A DNA stretch of 64,000 nt from Rhodospirillaceae bacterium LM-1 (lineage in GTDB: Bacteria; Pseudomonadota; Alphaproteobacteria; Rhodospirillales; WMHbin7): assembly GCA_902725215.1 (NCBI GenBank), contig CACUVI010000025.1, positions 106,326 through 170,325 on the forward strand, in the 5' to 3' direction. A model generated the notes under the pieces. That model made no database searches, was not told the DNA's origin, and saw only the letters and a list, made by a program, of their open reading frames with translations. A program made the translations under genes and the position numbers. Of the stretch, positions 21,868 to 30,352 are shown one piece after another. Numbering within the stretch: the first letter of the stretch is position 1; each line of letters opens with the position of its first letter.

Positions 21868-22971
21868 CTATGCGGTCAAATTCTCTATGGCCGCGATAAC
21901 ACGGTCTTGCTGTGCCTCGGTCAGTTCAGCGAACATTGGTAGGGACAGTGTCTCGGCTGCCAGTTTCTCCGTCTCTGGTAGGCTGCCTTTGCGCCAGCCA
22001 AGATCGGCATAGGCCTTCTGCAGATGCACAGGAACGGGATAATGAATCCCTGTCGATATTCCAGATTCGGCCAGCTGTCTGGCGGACTCGTCTCGATTGT
22101 CCAGACGAAGGGCGTAAACATGATAGACGTGGCGGCAATGGGCAGGAGGCAGCGGGCGACGAAGTCCCAGCTCGGCAAAGGCAGCGTCATATCTGTGTGC
22201 GCAGGCGCGGCGCATTTCGGTCCAGCCTTCAAGTCGGGCAAGCTTAATATCAAGAATAGCGCCTTGGACGCCATCCATACGGTAGTTGAATCCTCTTAGA
22301 ACATGGTTGTACTTCCTTTCCTGGCCCCAATCGCGCAGCATCGAAAGCCTTCTGGCAAGGGAGGAATCATTGGTTGCAATGGCCCCCCCCTCGCCACAGG
22401 CGCCTAGGTTTTTTCCAGGGTAGAAGCTGAAGCATCCCATTTGTCCCAGCGAGCCGGCGCGCTGGCCGCGATATTCGGCTCCATGCGCCTGTGCGGCATC
22501 TTCGATGACTAAAAGACCGTGTTTGGAGGCGATTTCCAAAATAGGATCCATATCGGCCATCAGGCCGTGCAGATGGACGGGCAAGATGGCCCTGGTGCGC
22601 GCTGTGACGGCGGCAGCTATCTTGTCGGGATCTATAGTCCAGGTGGCTGGGTCGATATCGACATAGACTGGCTTGGCCCCGGCATAAAGGATGGCGGCCG
22701 TGGTGGCTACGAAAGTAGCCGAGACCGTGATGACTTCGTCGCCGGGGCCTATGTCGGCGGCAGCCAGCGCCATATGCAGGGCGGATGTGCCCGAATTGAC
22801 GGCAACGCAATGCTTAGTATGGCAATAAGCAGCGAAGTTTTGCTCGAAGTTTTTCACCCGGTCGCCAAGGATGAACTGCGTCGAACGTAGGGCTTCAATT
22901 GCCGCCCTCTCAACATCTGCCTGTATGGTCCGATATTGAGCGCGAAGGTCGAGAAATGGCACTGGTTCCAT
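21868..22971 (-). CDS. DegT-family aminotransferase, WlbC/WbpE-like
   Basis: The 367-residue PLP enzyme has VPFLDLRAQY at residues 4-13, NSGTSALHMAL near 60, VIEDAAQAHGA near 155, and the lysine in CFSFYPGKNLGACGEGG near 177-193. This combination is typical of UDP-2-acetamido-3-oxo-glucuronate 3-aminotransferases (WbpE/WlbC) and related 3-keto sugar aminotransferases. It is followed on the transcript's 5' side by a Gfo/Idh oxidoreductase (11 bp) and a left-handed beta-helix acetyltransferase, completing a 3-acetamido cassette. The codons for EGGA contain a run of eight G (22383-22390). Confidence 0.85.
   Translation of the reverse strand: MEPVPFLDLRAQYRTIQADVERAAIEALRSTQFILGDRVKNFEQNFAAYCHTKHCVAVNSGTSALHMALAAADIGPGDEVITVSATFVATTAAILYAGAKPVYVDIDPATWTIDPDKIAAAVTARTRAILPVHLHGLMADMDPILEIASKHGLLVIEDAAQAHGAEYRGQRAGSLGQMGCFSFYPGKNLGACGEGGAIATNDSSLARRLSMLRDWGQERKYNHVLRGFNYRMDGVQGAILDIKLARLEGWTEMRRACAHRYDAAFAELGLRRPLPPAHCRHVYHVYALRLDNRDESARQLAESGISTGIHYPVPVHLQKAYADLGWRKGSLPETEKLAAETLSLPMFAELTEAQQDRVIAAIENLTA
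22383..22390 (-). repeat. G8 homopolymer inside the aminotransferase reading frame
   Basis: On the coding (minus) strand, GAG GGG GGG GCC forms eight consecutive G within the conserved GEGGA motif near the PLP lysine. The equivalent motif in pseC uses mixed glycine codons, so the run is not forced by protein sequence. A change of one base would frameshift the enzyme. Confidence 0.6.
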
Positions 22972-22982
22972 GGGGTTCGCCT

Positions 22983-23990
22983 TCAGATGTCGACAGGGTG
23001 GCCGCGCCCTGCCATGGAGCGGGTCGCTGCTTCGAGGATGCGAACAACGTTAAGCCCCATGCGTCCGTCTGTAAGGGGTGTGTCCCCCGAACTAACGCAA
23101 GCGACAAAATGTTCGATTTCTGTCCTGAGTGCCTCAGTGTTGCGGATTTGTGGGGCGACCATGTCTCCAGTCCGGTAGCCGACCAGAAGTTGAAAAATTT
23201 GGTCTTTGTTGTCCGTGAAGGCAACGCCCTTATCGTAAATTTTGACTTTCGCGTCTGGCTCGAGCTCGTCATAAATGATCATGCGCTTGCTGCCGCCGAT
23301 CAGGGTGCGGCGAATCTTGACTGGCGCCAGCCAGTTGACGTTGACGTGGGCAATTGTGGCGTCGTCGAAGAACAGGGTAAGGTAGGCGATATTAGCCGGA
23401 GAACCCGCCACGTGGATCGAGCCTGATGCTGAAACCTGTACCGGGCGGCGGTCCAGAACGAAATCAAGAATCGATAGGTCGTGTACGGCTAAATCCCAGG
23501 TAACATCGACGTCGTGTTGGAACAGACCAAGATTGACGCGGATAGAATCGTAATAGAAAACGTCGCCAAGTTCACCGCTCTGCACCATGCCCCTGATGTG
23601 GCGCACGGCCTCTGTGTAGCAAAAGGTGTGGTCGACCATCAAGACGAGATTACGCTTTTTAGCCTCTTCAAGCAGTAAAAGCGCCTGATCGGAAGTCCTT
23701 GTGATCGGCTTTTCGACCAGGACATGCTTGCCGGCCCTCAGGGCGGCCATTGCCAAGTCAAAATGAGAATGAACTGGCGTAGCAATGATGACGGCGTCGA
23801 CATCCTTGGCGTCCAACAATTCCCTATAATTGGTGGTTGTGCGTATTGCAGGATATCGTGTCGAGGCAACCTTCAAATGATCAGGGTTCAAATCGCAGAC
23901 CCAGGCGATCTGCGAACCCGCCGCCTCCGCACAATTGCGGACCATATTTGGCCCCCAATAACCGTAACCAACCACCCCAAAACGAACCAT
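22983..23990 (-). CDS. Gfo/Idh/MocA oxidoreductase, WlbA/WbpB-like
   Basis: The 335-residue protein has GVVGYGYWGPNMVRN at residues 5-19 (NAD-binding) and VEKPITRT near 95 (EKP motif), followed by HDLSILDF near 175. WlbA/WbpB enzymes oxidise C3 of UDP-GlcNAcA ahead of the WlbC/WbpE aminotransferase encoded next to it. ATG 23990 is chosen because AAAGG lies 7 bases upstream; a TTG at 24005 is the only earlier start. It is 17 bp from the acyltransferase gene. A UDP-GlcNAc 6-dehydrogenase, needed to make the uronic acid, is not in this window, so a neutral 3-amino sugar is also possible. Confidence 0.82.
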   Translation of the reverse strand: MVRFGVVGYGYWGPNMVRNCAEAAGSQIAWVCDLNPDHLKVASTRYPAIRTTTNYRELLDAKDVDAVIIATPVHSHFDLAMAALRAGKHVLVEKPITRTSDQALLLLEEAKKRNLVLMVDHTFCYTEAVRHIRGMVQSGELGDVFYYDSIRVNLGLFQHDVDVTWDLAVHDLSILDFVLDRRPVQVSASGSIHVAGSPANIAYLTLFFDDATIAHVNVNWLAPVKIRRTLIGGSKRMIIYDELEPDAKVKIYDKGVAFTDNKDQIFQLLVGYRTGDMVAPQIRNTEALRTEIEHFVACVSSGDTPLTDGRMGLNVVRILEAATRSMAGRGHPVDI

Positions 23991-24007
23991 GATAAGCCTT
24001 TTCAATT

Positions 24008-24484
24008 TTACGCGTCTTTAACGGTGCCAATCACTTTTGCCGGAACACCGGCGACAATGGCGCAATCCGGCACGTCGGTTGTGACGACCGCGCCGGCAGC
24101 CACCATCGCATTCTTGCCAATTGTAACGTTTGGAAGAATGGTGGCGTTGGACCCAATGGATGCGCGCCGACAAACCTTGGTCGGACTACAATTCCAGTCT
24201 CCTGCGCCAGCTAGATTGCCGTCATGGGTCGTTGCTCGCGGAAAGACGTCATTGGTAAACATCACGCCATGGCCGATAAAAACTTCGTCCTCGATCGTCA
24301 CGCCCTCGCAAATAAAACTGTGTGAGGAGATTTTGCAAAGACTTCCTATTACGGCCCCAGCCTGAATCTCGACGAAACTGCCTATTTTGGTTTGCGAGCC
24401 GATCGAACATCCGTAGATGTTAACGAGCTGGGGCCAATAGATGACCACATTTTGTCCAATGACCACGTTCTCGGCGACCGGCAT
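24008..24484 (-). CDS. Left-handed beta-helix N-acetyltransferase, WlbB/WbpD-like
   Basis: The 158-residue protein consists of hexapeptide repeats (isoleucine-patch rungs) from residue 8 to 155, with EGVTIEDEVFIGHGVMFTND at about 60-79 and the terminal AIVAGVPAKVIG of nucleotide-sugar N-acetyltransferases. Proteins of this length and motif acetylate the 3-amino group in the WlbA-WlbC-WlbB and WbpB-WbpE-WbpD pathways. It is first in the three-gene cassette that continues with Gfo/Idh and DegT. It is trimeric by family. The acyl donor is presumably acetyl-CoA. Confidence 0.85.
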   Translation of the reverse strand: MPVAENVVIGQNVVIYWPQLVNIYGCSIGSQTKIGSFVEIQAGAVIGSLCKISSHSFICEGVTIEDEVFIGHGVMFTNDVFPRATTHDGNLAGAGDWNCSPTKVCRRASIGSNATILPNVTIGKNAMVAAGAVVTTDVPDCAIVAGVPAKVIGTVKDA

Positions 24485-24581
24485 TTAGAACCTCATTCCA
24501 GTTGGGGAGAAATTAGCAGTTCAGACATTTTATTGCAATCAAGGGTGTATAGGTAAGCTAAGCGCAAATCTCAAGAAGACC

Positions 24582-26249
24582 CTAATAGCGGAGAATCCTG
24601 TAGCCCCGGCGGCGTAGGAAGGACAAGCGGTCATATTGGGCGCGGTATCGGGTAAAAAGAGGTTTTGCCTCGACGATGTCGGCATTCTCGATGGTACGAC
24701 CCGATTCCCTTTTCTCGCCGACCCACAGCTCGCGTCCATTGTCATTAACGCGCACAAGCCACCAGATGCGAGGATCATTCGCCAGGGTACGATAGAAAGC
24801 AGCACCAGGCCCGGACAGCAAGGATGGTTCGAGAACAAGCCAATCCAGTTCGAGGCGCCCGTCCTGGGTGTAGGACTCCACGAGGCGGCGCAGCTCATCT
24901 GAATCTGTGCCTGTCGCAGTCATTATGAAGGCCTCGGGAAAGGGTCTCGGCATAAGGAGGGCGTGCTCGCTTCCTCGCGTGTGCTGATGGACGTTGGCCG
25001 CCCGGTTGCGGGGGAACAAGGCGACTTTATCTTCGCCTAGCAAGTCCGGACGGTGATCAAGAATCCAAGCCGCAGCCGCCTGTGTGCCGCGATCATCGCC
25101 TTTGCCAGACGCAAAGGGCATGTTGACTATGGCGACGTACCATTGCAAGCAGGCCATAGCAGCGAAAACGGCGAAGCTTAAAGCGGCACGCAATTTCATC
25201 AAAGTTAGCGCACCAATCAGGGCGATGGGGACCATCGTAATATAAGCGTAATGTATATATTGAGCGGTCAAGAGAAAAACAGCGACCGACGCGATGGCCC
25301 AAATGATTGCGGCTTCAATGAGCGAAGTAGCGGTCGGGTGACCGGGCAGGACCGACTTGGCTGGGCGGTAGAAATAGGACAGAATTGACATCGCAGCGAG
25401 AAGGCCTCCTAGTCCTAGGCCGAGCCCAGCTAGCAAGGCGTTGGCCAGAAACTGGCTTGACGTCTCGCTGGCTGGCAACAGGCTGGCGGCCCTAGCGAAA
25501 GGTCGGACAAGCAGGACGCTCCACGCTAATGCGCCTTGAGAATGGAGATAAACGACGTAGGCAAGAGACGTAAGAATTACCGCAAGCGGAACAAGATTCC
25601 ATGGATTGAGGATAGCAGACTTTAGCCGGTGCGCGCGGAGGGCAAAAACAAAAAGAAACAAGCCGAACAAAGGGTATTCTATGCCGCATCCGAGATACAG
25701 TGCCAGGAAAAGCGGTGCTAGAATGCGTCCCACTGGGTCGTTCTCTTCAAAAAATTTGAAATACATCCAAATGGTCAGCAATTGAAATATGGCCGTTAAA
25801 ACGACGACGTATGCTGCCATCCGAAAGAAAATTCCTTGGTATGACGCCAACAAAAATAGCAGTGCTGCAAAAACTCCGAACTTAGCCGAGTATGCGGCGC
25901 TTCCAAGCGAATACAGCAACAGGGCGGCGAGTGGAAATAAGATAACGTTGGGCAAAGCCATGACAAGGGGGTCAAGAGGCAGGCTGTCGCCCAGCACCAT
26001 TGTATAAAGATTGGCGAAGATAAAAGTTAGGGGGCCGTAACGGTGGCTCATGGCTAGATGGATGAAGTCCTTCAGTCCAGCAAGACTAAAAGACAGTCCC
26101 GCGACGACGGTCGCACCGTCACGCGCAGCAACGCTATCAAGAAAGTAGTGTGTACTAGGTTGCATAAGTATGCCTAGGGCCAGGACCTCCAGCAAACCAG
26201 CAATCGAGATTAAGGTTAGAATCGGAACCCGGCCTCCTTTCGTCTCCAC
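24582..26249 (-). CDS. Polytopic membrane protein, GT-C/GT39-like
   Basis: The 555-residue protein has about ten or eleven hydrophobic segments over residues 8-375 and a C-terminal soluble tail of about 170 residues. The first loop contains DSVAARDGATVV and HRYGPLTF, arranged as in ArnT/PMT-like GT-C transferases, which use polyprenyl-phosphate sugars in the periplasm. The start is GTG 26249. A perfect AAAGGAGG lies inside codons 4-6, with no ATG, GTG or TTG at normal spacing after it, so initiation may not be exactly where called. It is 14 bp from the GT4 gene upstream and 97 bp from the acetyltransferase gene. Confidence 0.55.
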   Translation of the reverse strand: METKGGRVPILTLISIAGLLEVLALGILMQPSTHYFLDSVAARDGATVVAGLSFSLAGLKDFIHLAMSHRYGPLTFIFANLYTMVLGDSLPLDPLVMALPNVILFPLAALLLYSLGSAAYSAKFGVFAALLFLLASYQGIFFRMAAYVVVLTAIFQLLTIWMYFKFFEENDPVGRILAPLFLALYLGCGIEYPLFGLFLFVFALRAHRLKSAILNPWNLVPLAVILTSLAYVVYLHSQGALAWSVLLVRPFARAASLLPASETSSQFLANALLAGLGLGLGGLLAAMSILSYFYRPAKSVLPGHPTATSLIEAAIIWAIASVAVFLLTAQYIHYAYITMVPIALIGALTLMKLRAALSFAVFAAMACLQWYVAIVNMPFASGKGDDRGTQAAAAWILDHRPDLLGEDKVALFPRNRAANVHQHTRGSEHALLMPRPFPEAFIMTATGTDSDELRRLVESYTQDGRLELDWLVLEPSLLSGPGAAFYRTLANDPRIWWLVRVNDNGRELWVGEKRESGRTIENADIVEAKPLFTRYRAQYDRLSFLRRRGYRILRY

Positions 26250-26263
26250 GTAAAGATTCTCCG

Positions 26264-27421
26264 TTAGCTAGAGTTCGTCGTTGCGCCGAACAGAGTGGCC
26301 AGCTCTTCATGCAGCCCTAGCTCCAGCTCAACGCAACGGTCGAGAGAAAAGCTTATATGGACGAATTTCGCCGCCTGTTCACCAAGGCGTCTGCGTAGTT
26401 CGGACGATGAAATCATGTCGCCCACAGACTGCCGTAAAGCGGCGGGAGTGGGTTCGCACAGCAGACCCGTTTCCCCATGCGTCAACACCTCGCGGATGCC
26501 AGTAACATTGGTGCCGATACATGGTATGCCCAAAGCCATGGCTTCCATCAAAGCCTTTGGGTGGCCTTCATAGTGCGAAGGAAGAACGAAAATATCGCAG
26601 TCTAATAGCGTTTCGACGAGTCGATAGTTGGGAAGGTTGCCGGGTAAAGCCAGCGAAACGTCAAGACGCGCGGCCCGGCTGGCCAAAGCATCGCGCAAGG
26701 AGCCGCTCCCAACAAACACGAGTTCTACGTCGAGGCCCGCCGTCGCGTCAATTAGGGCTGAGAGGTTCTTCTGACGTTCAAGCCTTCCGACAAAGCCAAT
26801 CCTTATTCTTTTGTGCGGTGGACGTTCTTGCGGGAAAAACGCCCCTGTGTCGACGAAGTTGGGAATAACGGCGATATTCGCATGTGAAACTCTATACTGC
26901 TCGGCGATAACGGCTCTCATCCGCTCGGTCGTTACTATGACACGGTCGGCACCGCTGAAAACCTGGCGTTCCAGCTCGAGCGCTCTGGAATATTGTGGGG
27001 AATCGACGCCTCTTTCGTTGGCAAGCTCTTCGGATAAGAGGTAGCCGCACCTTGCGACGAAAGGAAAGCCAAAGCGCCGGGCCATGCCGAGCGCAAGTTG
27101 CGCCCCGCGGATTTGGTTGCTTTTGACGATCGTCGGGTGCCGCCAAAAGATGGGGGCGGCATATCTCAAATATGGATAGCGAAGCCTTTGAGGCATTCGC
27201 CAGGTATTGCAATGCACGCGAATATTGGGCAGGCCTGATGCGATGCAGGTGTCGGCGCCTTTTCCATAGGTTATGAAGCGAACCATTTTGAAATGATCTG
27301 CCAAGCGATTGTAAAGCGCTACTTCGCGCGAAAGAATGCCGCAGTTTTGCCAATCAGCAAGGGACGTACCTTCCGTGAAATAGAGCGCCAAACCGAAACG
27401 GCTTAGTCTTGTCCAAGACAT
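26264..27421 (-). CDS. GT4 family glycosyltransferase
   Basis: The 385-residue GT-B protein has IRIGFVGRLERQKNLSALI near residue 200 (donor-binding start of the C-domain), CDIFVLPSHYEGHPKALMEAMALGIPCI near 275-300 (the EGxPKxxxE motif) and GETGLLCEPT near 320. It transfers a sugar from a nucleotide donor in the cytoplasm. ATG 27421 overlaps the methyltransferase stop by 19 bp; a GTG at 27430 is an alternative. Specificity unknown. Confidence 0.85.
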   Translation of the reverse strand: MSWTRLSRFGLALYFTEGTSLADWQNCGILSREVALYNRLADHFKMVRFITYGKGADTCIASGLPNIRVHCNTWRMPQRLRYPYLRYAAPIFWRHPTIVKSNQIRGAQLALGMARRFGFPFVARCGYLLSEELANERGVDSPQYSRALELERQVFSGADRVIVTTERMRAVIAEQYRVSHANIAVIPNFVDTGAFFPQERPPHKRIRIGFVGRLERQKNLSALIDATAGLDVELVFVGSGSLRDALASRAARLDVSLALPGNLPNYRLVETLLDCDIFVLPSHYEGHPKALMEAMALGIPCIGTNVTGIREVLTHGETGLLCEPTPAALRQSVGDMISSSELRRRLGEQAAKFVHISFSLDRCVELELGLHEELATLFGATTNSS

Positions 27422-28155
27422 GCTTCGCACCAGAACTCGCCCCAGCAGCTGTCAATATGACGAATCTTAAGGCCGACATACATAAGCTCACTCTCAAGTT
27501 CGATAAGTCTGTATTCGGTCGCATGCGTCGGGTCAAGGCGCCACTCAACCCCCAGCTCGCGCTTCAGAGGGACGCGCCAGTCGCGCTCGAACGAGGGAAC
27601 GCGAATCAGAACTCGCCTAGCTGCTGAGGCAGAAAGAACTTGGCGCAAGAACTCGGGACGATGGTCGATATGCTCAAGCACATTGGAGAGAATGATGACG
27701 TCAAACGGGCCATCTGGAATTTTCTGCCGCGCATCCCCATTAAAAAAAACGAGCCTGTCGTTTCTGTAGCACGCTTGGGCTTGTGAAATGTTATCGGGGT
27801 TGATGTCGATGCCGACGGCAAAGGCTCCGGAAAGGCTGGCAATATCGTAGGTCAGCGCGCCGTTTCCACAGCCGATGTCTAACACCCTGTCATCTGGGTA
27901 ACATCTGGAAACGAAGAAGTTATGATAGCCCGTGTGTCGATGCTTTGTATGCAGGCCGTTGCCGTAACGAACGGCGTGGCGTCCTAGATGCTGATACAAT
28001 CCGTTATCGACGGTAAGCAGAAAACGCAGCGCCTTGTCTGCCGACAGGCTGTCCGCCCGTGCGCGCAGCGCAGCCAGCACAAGCCTTGAAAGGAACGAGG
28101 CGGGAAACAGTCTTGCAAACTTCGCGGTCGCAGACTGGGCTACTGTTGTTATCAT
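27403..28155 (-). CDS. Class I SAM-dependent methyltransferase (paralogue of 60872-61597)
   Basis: The 250-residue protein has DRVLDIGCGNGALT near residue 90 (SAM motif I), VGIDINPDN near 113, VIILSNVLEHID near 153 and a distinctive C-terminal stretch, RVLIRVPSFERDW near 183. The last is shared almost exactly with the methyltransferase at 60872. The ATG overlaps the stop of the gene upstream as ATGA. In both loci this methyltransferase accompanies a glycosyltransferase of the same paralogue family, so it may methylate the sugar which that enzyme transfers. Acceptor unknown. Confidence 0.82.
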   Translation of the reverse strand: MITTVAQSATAKFARLFPASFLSRLVLAALRARADSLSADKALRFLLTVDNGLYQHLGRHAVRYGNGLHTKHRHTGYHNFFVSRCYPDDRVLDIGCGNGALTYDIASLSGAFAVGIDINPDNISQAQACYRNDRLVFFNGDARQKIPDGPFDVIILSNVLEHIDHRPEFLRQVLSASAARRVLIRVPSFERDWRVPLKRELGVEWRLDPTHATEYRLIELESELMYVGLKIRHIDSCWGEFWCEACLGQD

Positions 28156-29279
28156 GGACGAATCACTTTCCAATTTGCCGACCGCCTGCCCGTTAGCGAG
28201 AAAATCATCGCCAGGGCCCACGTCAACAGAGCTGTCGCGTGCAAATCGCCAACGGGTCTGCCCTCGGAAATGGGAAGGCCGTAATAGCCGGTTATTGACT
28301 TGTTTTGGTAAAAGGAAAACCCTCCATCGCTCTTAGCGTGGAGATAGATACGGTGAAGGACGGTGTCGCAGAATGCTGCGATTTCCTCGCTTCTGTATGG
28401 ATCCTGCGTGTGACAGCGGTACAGCACATAGACATGGTCGACAAGATCGCAGCCACTTCCCTGCGGCCTGACCGCTAGGCAGGTGTCAACTAGGCGGCGG
28501 GGTTCATGTATGGGAGCGTCAAGCCAGTCCAGCGCAGTCAGAACCTTCATTGTGCCATTGATCATCTGGTGTTGTTCCGGTCTCTGTCTGGAAAAGTAAG
28601 CGCCGGATTCACTGTCCAACATCGTTCCGGCAAGCTGAACGCAACCATGCAGCAGTCTGTCGATATCGCAGATGTCCGCGAACTCCCGTCGCTGAATAGT
28701 CAAGATTGTCGAAAGATTTGAAAGTTGCGCCCCGGCGGTCCAGGGCTGTTTCCAATCCAGCCTCGATAAGAAATAGTGAACGCTCTTGGGTGTATGTGGA
28801 CATCCCTCATACAGCCTAAGCGGATACGCGCCGACTTGCATAAGCGTCGCCATGGCCTGTTTGGATTCGGCGATCAGCAAGCGCTCGCATGCTGAAAGGG
28901 CGCCAAGGCCCGGAAGAAGGGTTTTCCAGACAGGAGTAGTCCTTCCAGCGTGCGTAAGGACCGGCTCGTCAACAAATGCGTTGACGGACAAGGGGCTTGC
29001 GGGCTTGCCGCCGATAAGCTGATAAGATTGGATAAAATAAATCCAGGCTAGCCTATGTGCCTCTTCTAGTGTCTGCCAGAGTCCCAGGGTCCAATAAAGT
29101 TTTAAGGCAAAACAGCTAAAGCCCAAAGCCGCCCTTCTGCCAGCCTCCCGAAGCCCTTCCTTGACGGGATAAAAACGTCCAGGGCAGTCGGGCTTTGCCA
29201 ATGAACGAGCAAAAGCCGAAACTGAATCCGGCAAGGTATCCAGCCAATCTTGCAACTTGCTTTGGTCCGGGTCAGACAT
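28152..29279 (-). CDS. Protein of unknown function, possible alpha/alpha-toroid fold
   Basis: I do not recognise the family of this 375-residue protein. It has no signal peptide or membrane helix. Repeated patterns such as FYFI-type helices with GAYFSRQ near residue 230 and DGGFSFYQNKSITGYYG near 325-340 recall the glycine-rich turns of terpenoid-cyclase or prenyltransferase alpha/alpha toroids, also seen in some glycan-locus hypothetical proteins. It is locked between a methyltransferase (ATGA) and a glycosyltransferase (8-bp overlap), so it is a true gene of this operon. The paralogous methyltransferase/glycosyltransferase pair at 60.9-62.6 kb lacks it. Confidence 0.6.
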   Translation of the reverse strand: MSDPDQSKLQDWLDTLPDSVSAFARSLAKPDCPGRFYPVKEGLREAGRRAALGFSCFALKLYWTLGLWQTLEEAHRLAWIYFIQSYQLIGGKPASPLSVNAFVDEPVLTHAGRTTPVWKTLLPGLGALSACERLLIAESKQAMATLMQVGAYPLRLYEGCPHTPKSVHYFLSRLDWKQPWTAGAQLSNLSTILTIQRREFADICDIDRLLHGCVQLAGTMLDSESGAYFSRQRPEQHQMINGTMKVLTALDWLDAPIHEPRRLVDTCLAVRPQGSGCDLVDHVYVLYRCHTQDPYRSEEIAAFCDTVLHRIYLHAKSDGGFSFYQNKSITGYYGLPISEGRPVGDLHATALLTWALAMIFSLTGRRSANWKVIRP

Positions 29280-30297
29280 GGTAAAGAGTCCTGACCAACC
29301 AGAACGGCTTGCGCTTCCAAGGGCGGCGCGCTTTAATGGCCTCTCTCTCGAAAACCATCCGCTGCATTAACGAAAGATAGGAGTGGCACATGCTTTCCGA
29401 TGTATTCGGGTAGTCAGGCATGCGCTGCTTGATGCAAAGGAATTCGGTCAAAATTTGGTCGAGCCTAAGTTCGAAATCGTCTTCGGTAAAGCCAATGCCG
29501 AATCCCCTGCAATAGTCTGGAATGCCCCCGCTTAGCCGATAGAGAAGCGGCAGGCCGCAAAGCGCTCCCTCGATGTGGTGGTTGCCATTAGATTCGTTGA
29601 TTGAAGCGGTTAAATATATATCGTTGTCTCGTAATCTGTCAGCCAGCGCCATTCCCGATATGGGTGGAAGCAACTTGATGCTGTTGAATTTGGTGCCCTT
29701 GGGAACATTGCCGATATAGATGCACTCACAGCGCGACGCCCATTCGGGCTGTGACAGCAGAGCATCAAGACGGGCATAGATGTCATGTCCCTTCTTGGGG
29801 TTGTCACTCCAGTGATGCGTCACAATGCGAAGAGGCCCTGGTCTTCGCGGCGCAGTTGACGGATACCACAGGTCTTTATTGCCGCCATTAAGGATGACGT
29901 TGACACATTCACGGTTAAATCCGCAAGCCTCGTAGCGTTTCCGGCACCAGTCGCTGACGAAAACCGTATGATCAGCGCATAGGTTTGCGTTGATGCGGAA
30001 TTTGTTGAATACCTTATCTGGGTCGTCCCTAGCTTCGCTTGTGTTGTTGATGCGGTGGATAACAAGCGCGTTCGGATTCCTGAAAAGAATATAACGCAGA
30101 ACATCACTGTGGTCGTAAGCGCTTGTCGCCAAGCGCCGGTCAGGTTCAAGCAGCATGACAATGTCTAGCGCTGGGTCGCTCAGGTCAAAAGAGACGGAAT
30201 GACCTTGGCGGACGAGAAAGTCAGCCAAAACCTTTCCAAATTGATTTCCGCCACCCCATGGGCCATCCTTCAGTTTGATGCCAAGACTGATCTTCAC
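29272..30297 (-). CDS. Glycosyltransferase, GT-B-like (paralogue of 61594-62619)
   Basis: The 341-residue protein begins MKISLGIKLKDGPWGGGNQF, a glycine-rich acceptor-side motif. It has ADHTVFVSDW near residue 108, VILNGGN near 132, RIVTHHWSDNPKKGHDIY near 155-172 and ESNGNHHIEGALCGLPLLYR near 237-256, which is like the ExxxxE donor motif of GT4 enzymes. It has the same length as, and is similar throughout to, the product at 61594. The start is GTG 30297. It is the first of a three-gene overlapped set with the unknown gene and the methyltransferase. Donor unknown. Confidence 0.75.
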   Translation of the reverse strand: MKISLGIKLKDGPWGGGNQFGKVLADFLVRQGHSVSFDLSDPALDIVMLLEPDRRLATSAYDHSDVLRYILFRNPNALVIHRINNTSEARDDPDKVFNKFRINANLCADHTVFVSDWCRKRYEACGFNRECVNVILNGGNKDLWYPSTAPRRPGPLRIVTHHWSDNPKKGHDIYARLDALLSQPEWASRCECIYIGNVPKGTKFNSIKLLPPISGMALADRLRDNDIYLTASINESNGNHHIEGALCGLPLLYRLSGGIPDYCRGFGIGFTEDDFELRLDQILTEFLCIKQRMPDYPNTSESMCHSYLSLMQRMVFEREAIKARRPWKRKPFWLVRTLYHV

Positions 30298-30352
30298 ATG
30301 ATATCCTTTGCGAGTACAAGTTTGCGTTAGACTGGCATGGCCTCACCGGCCT

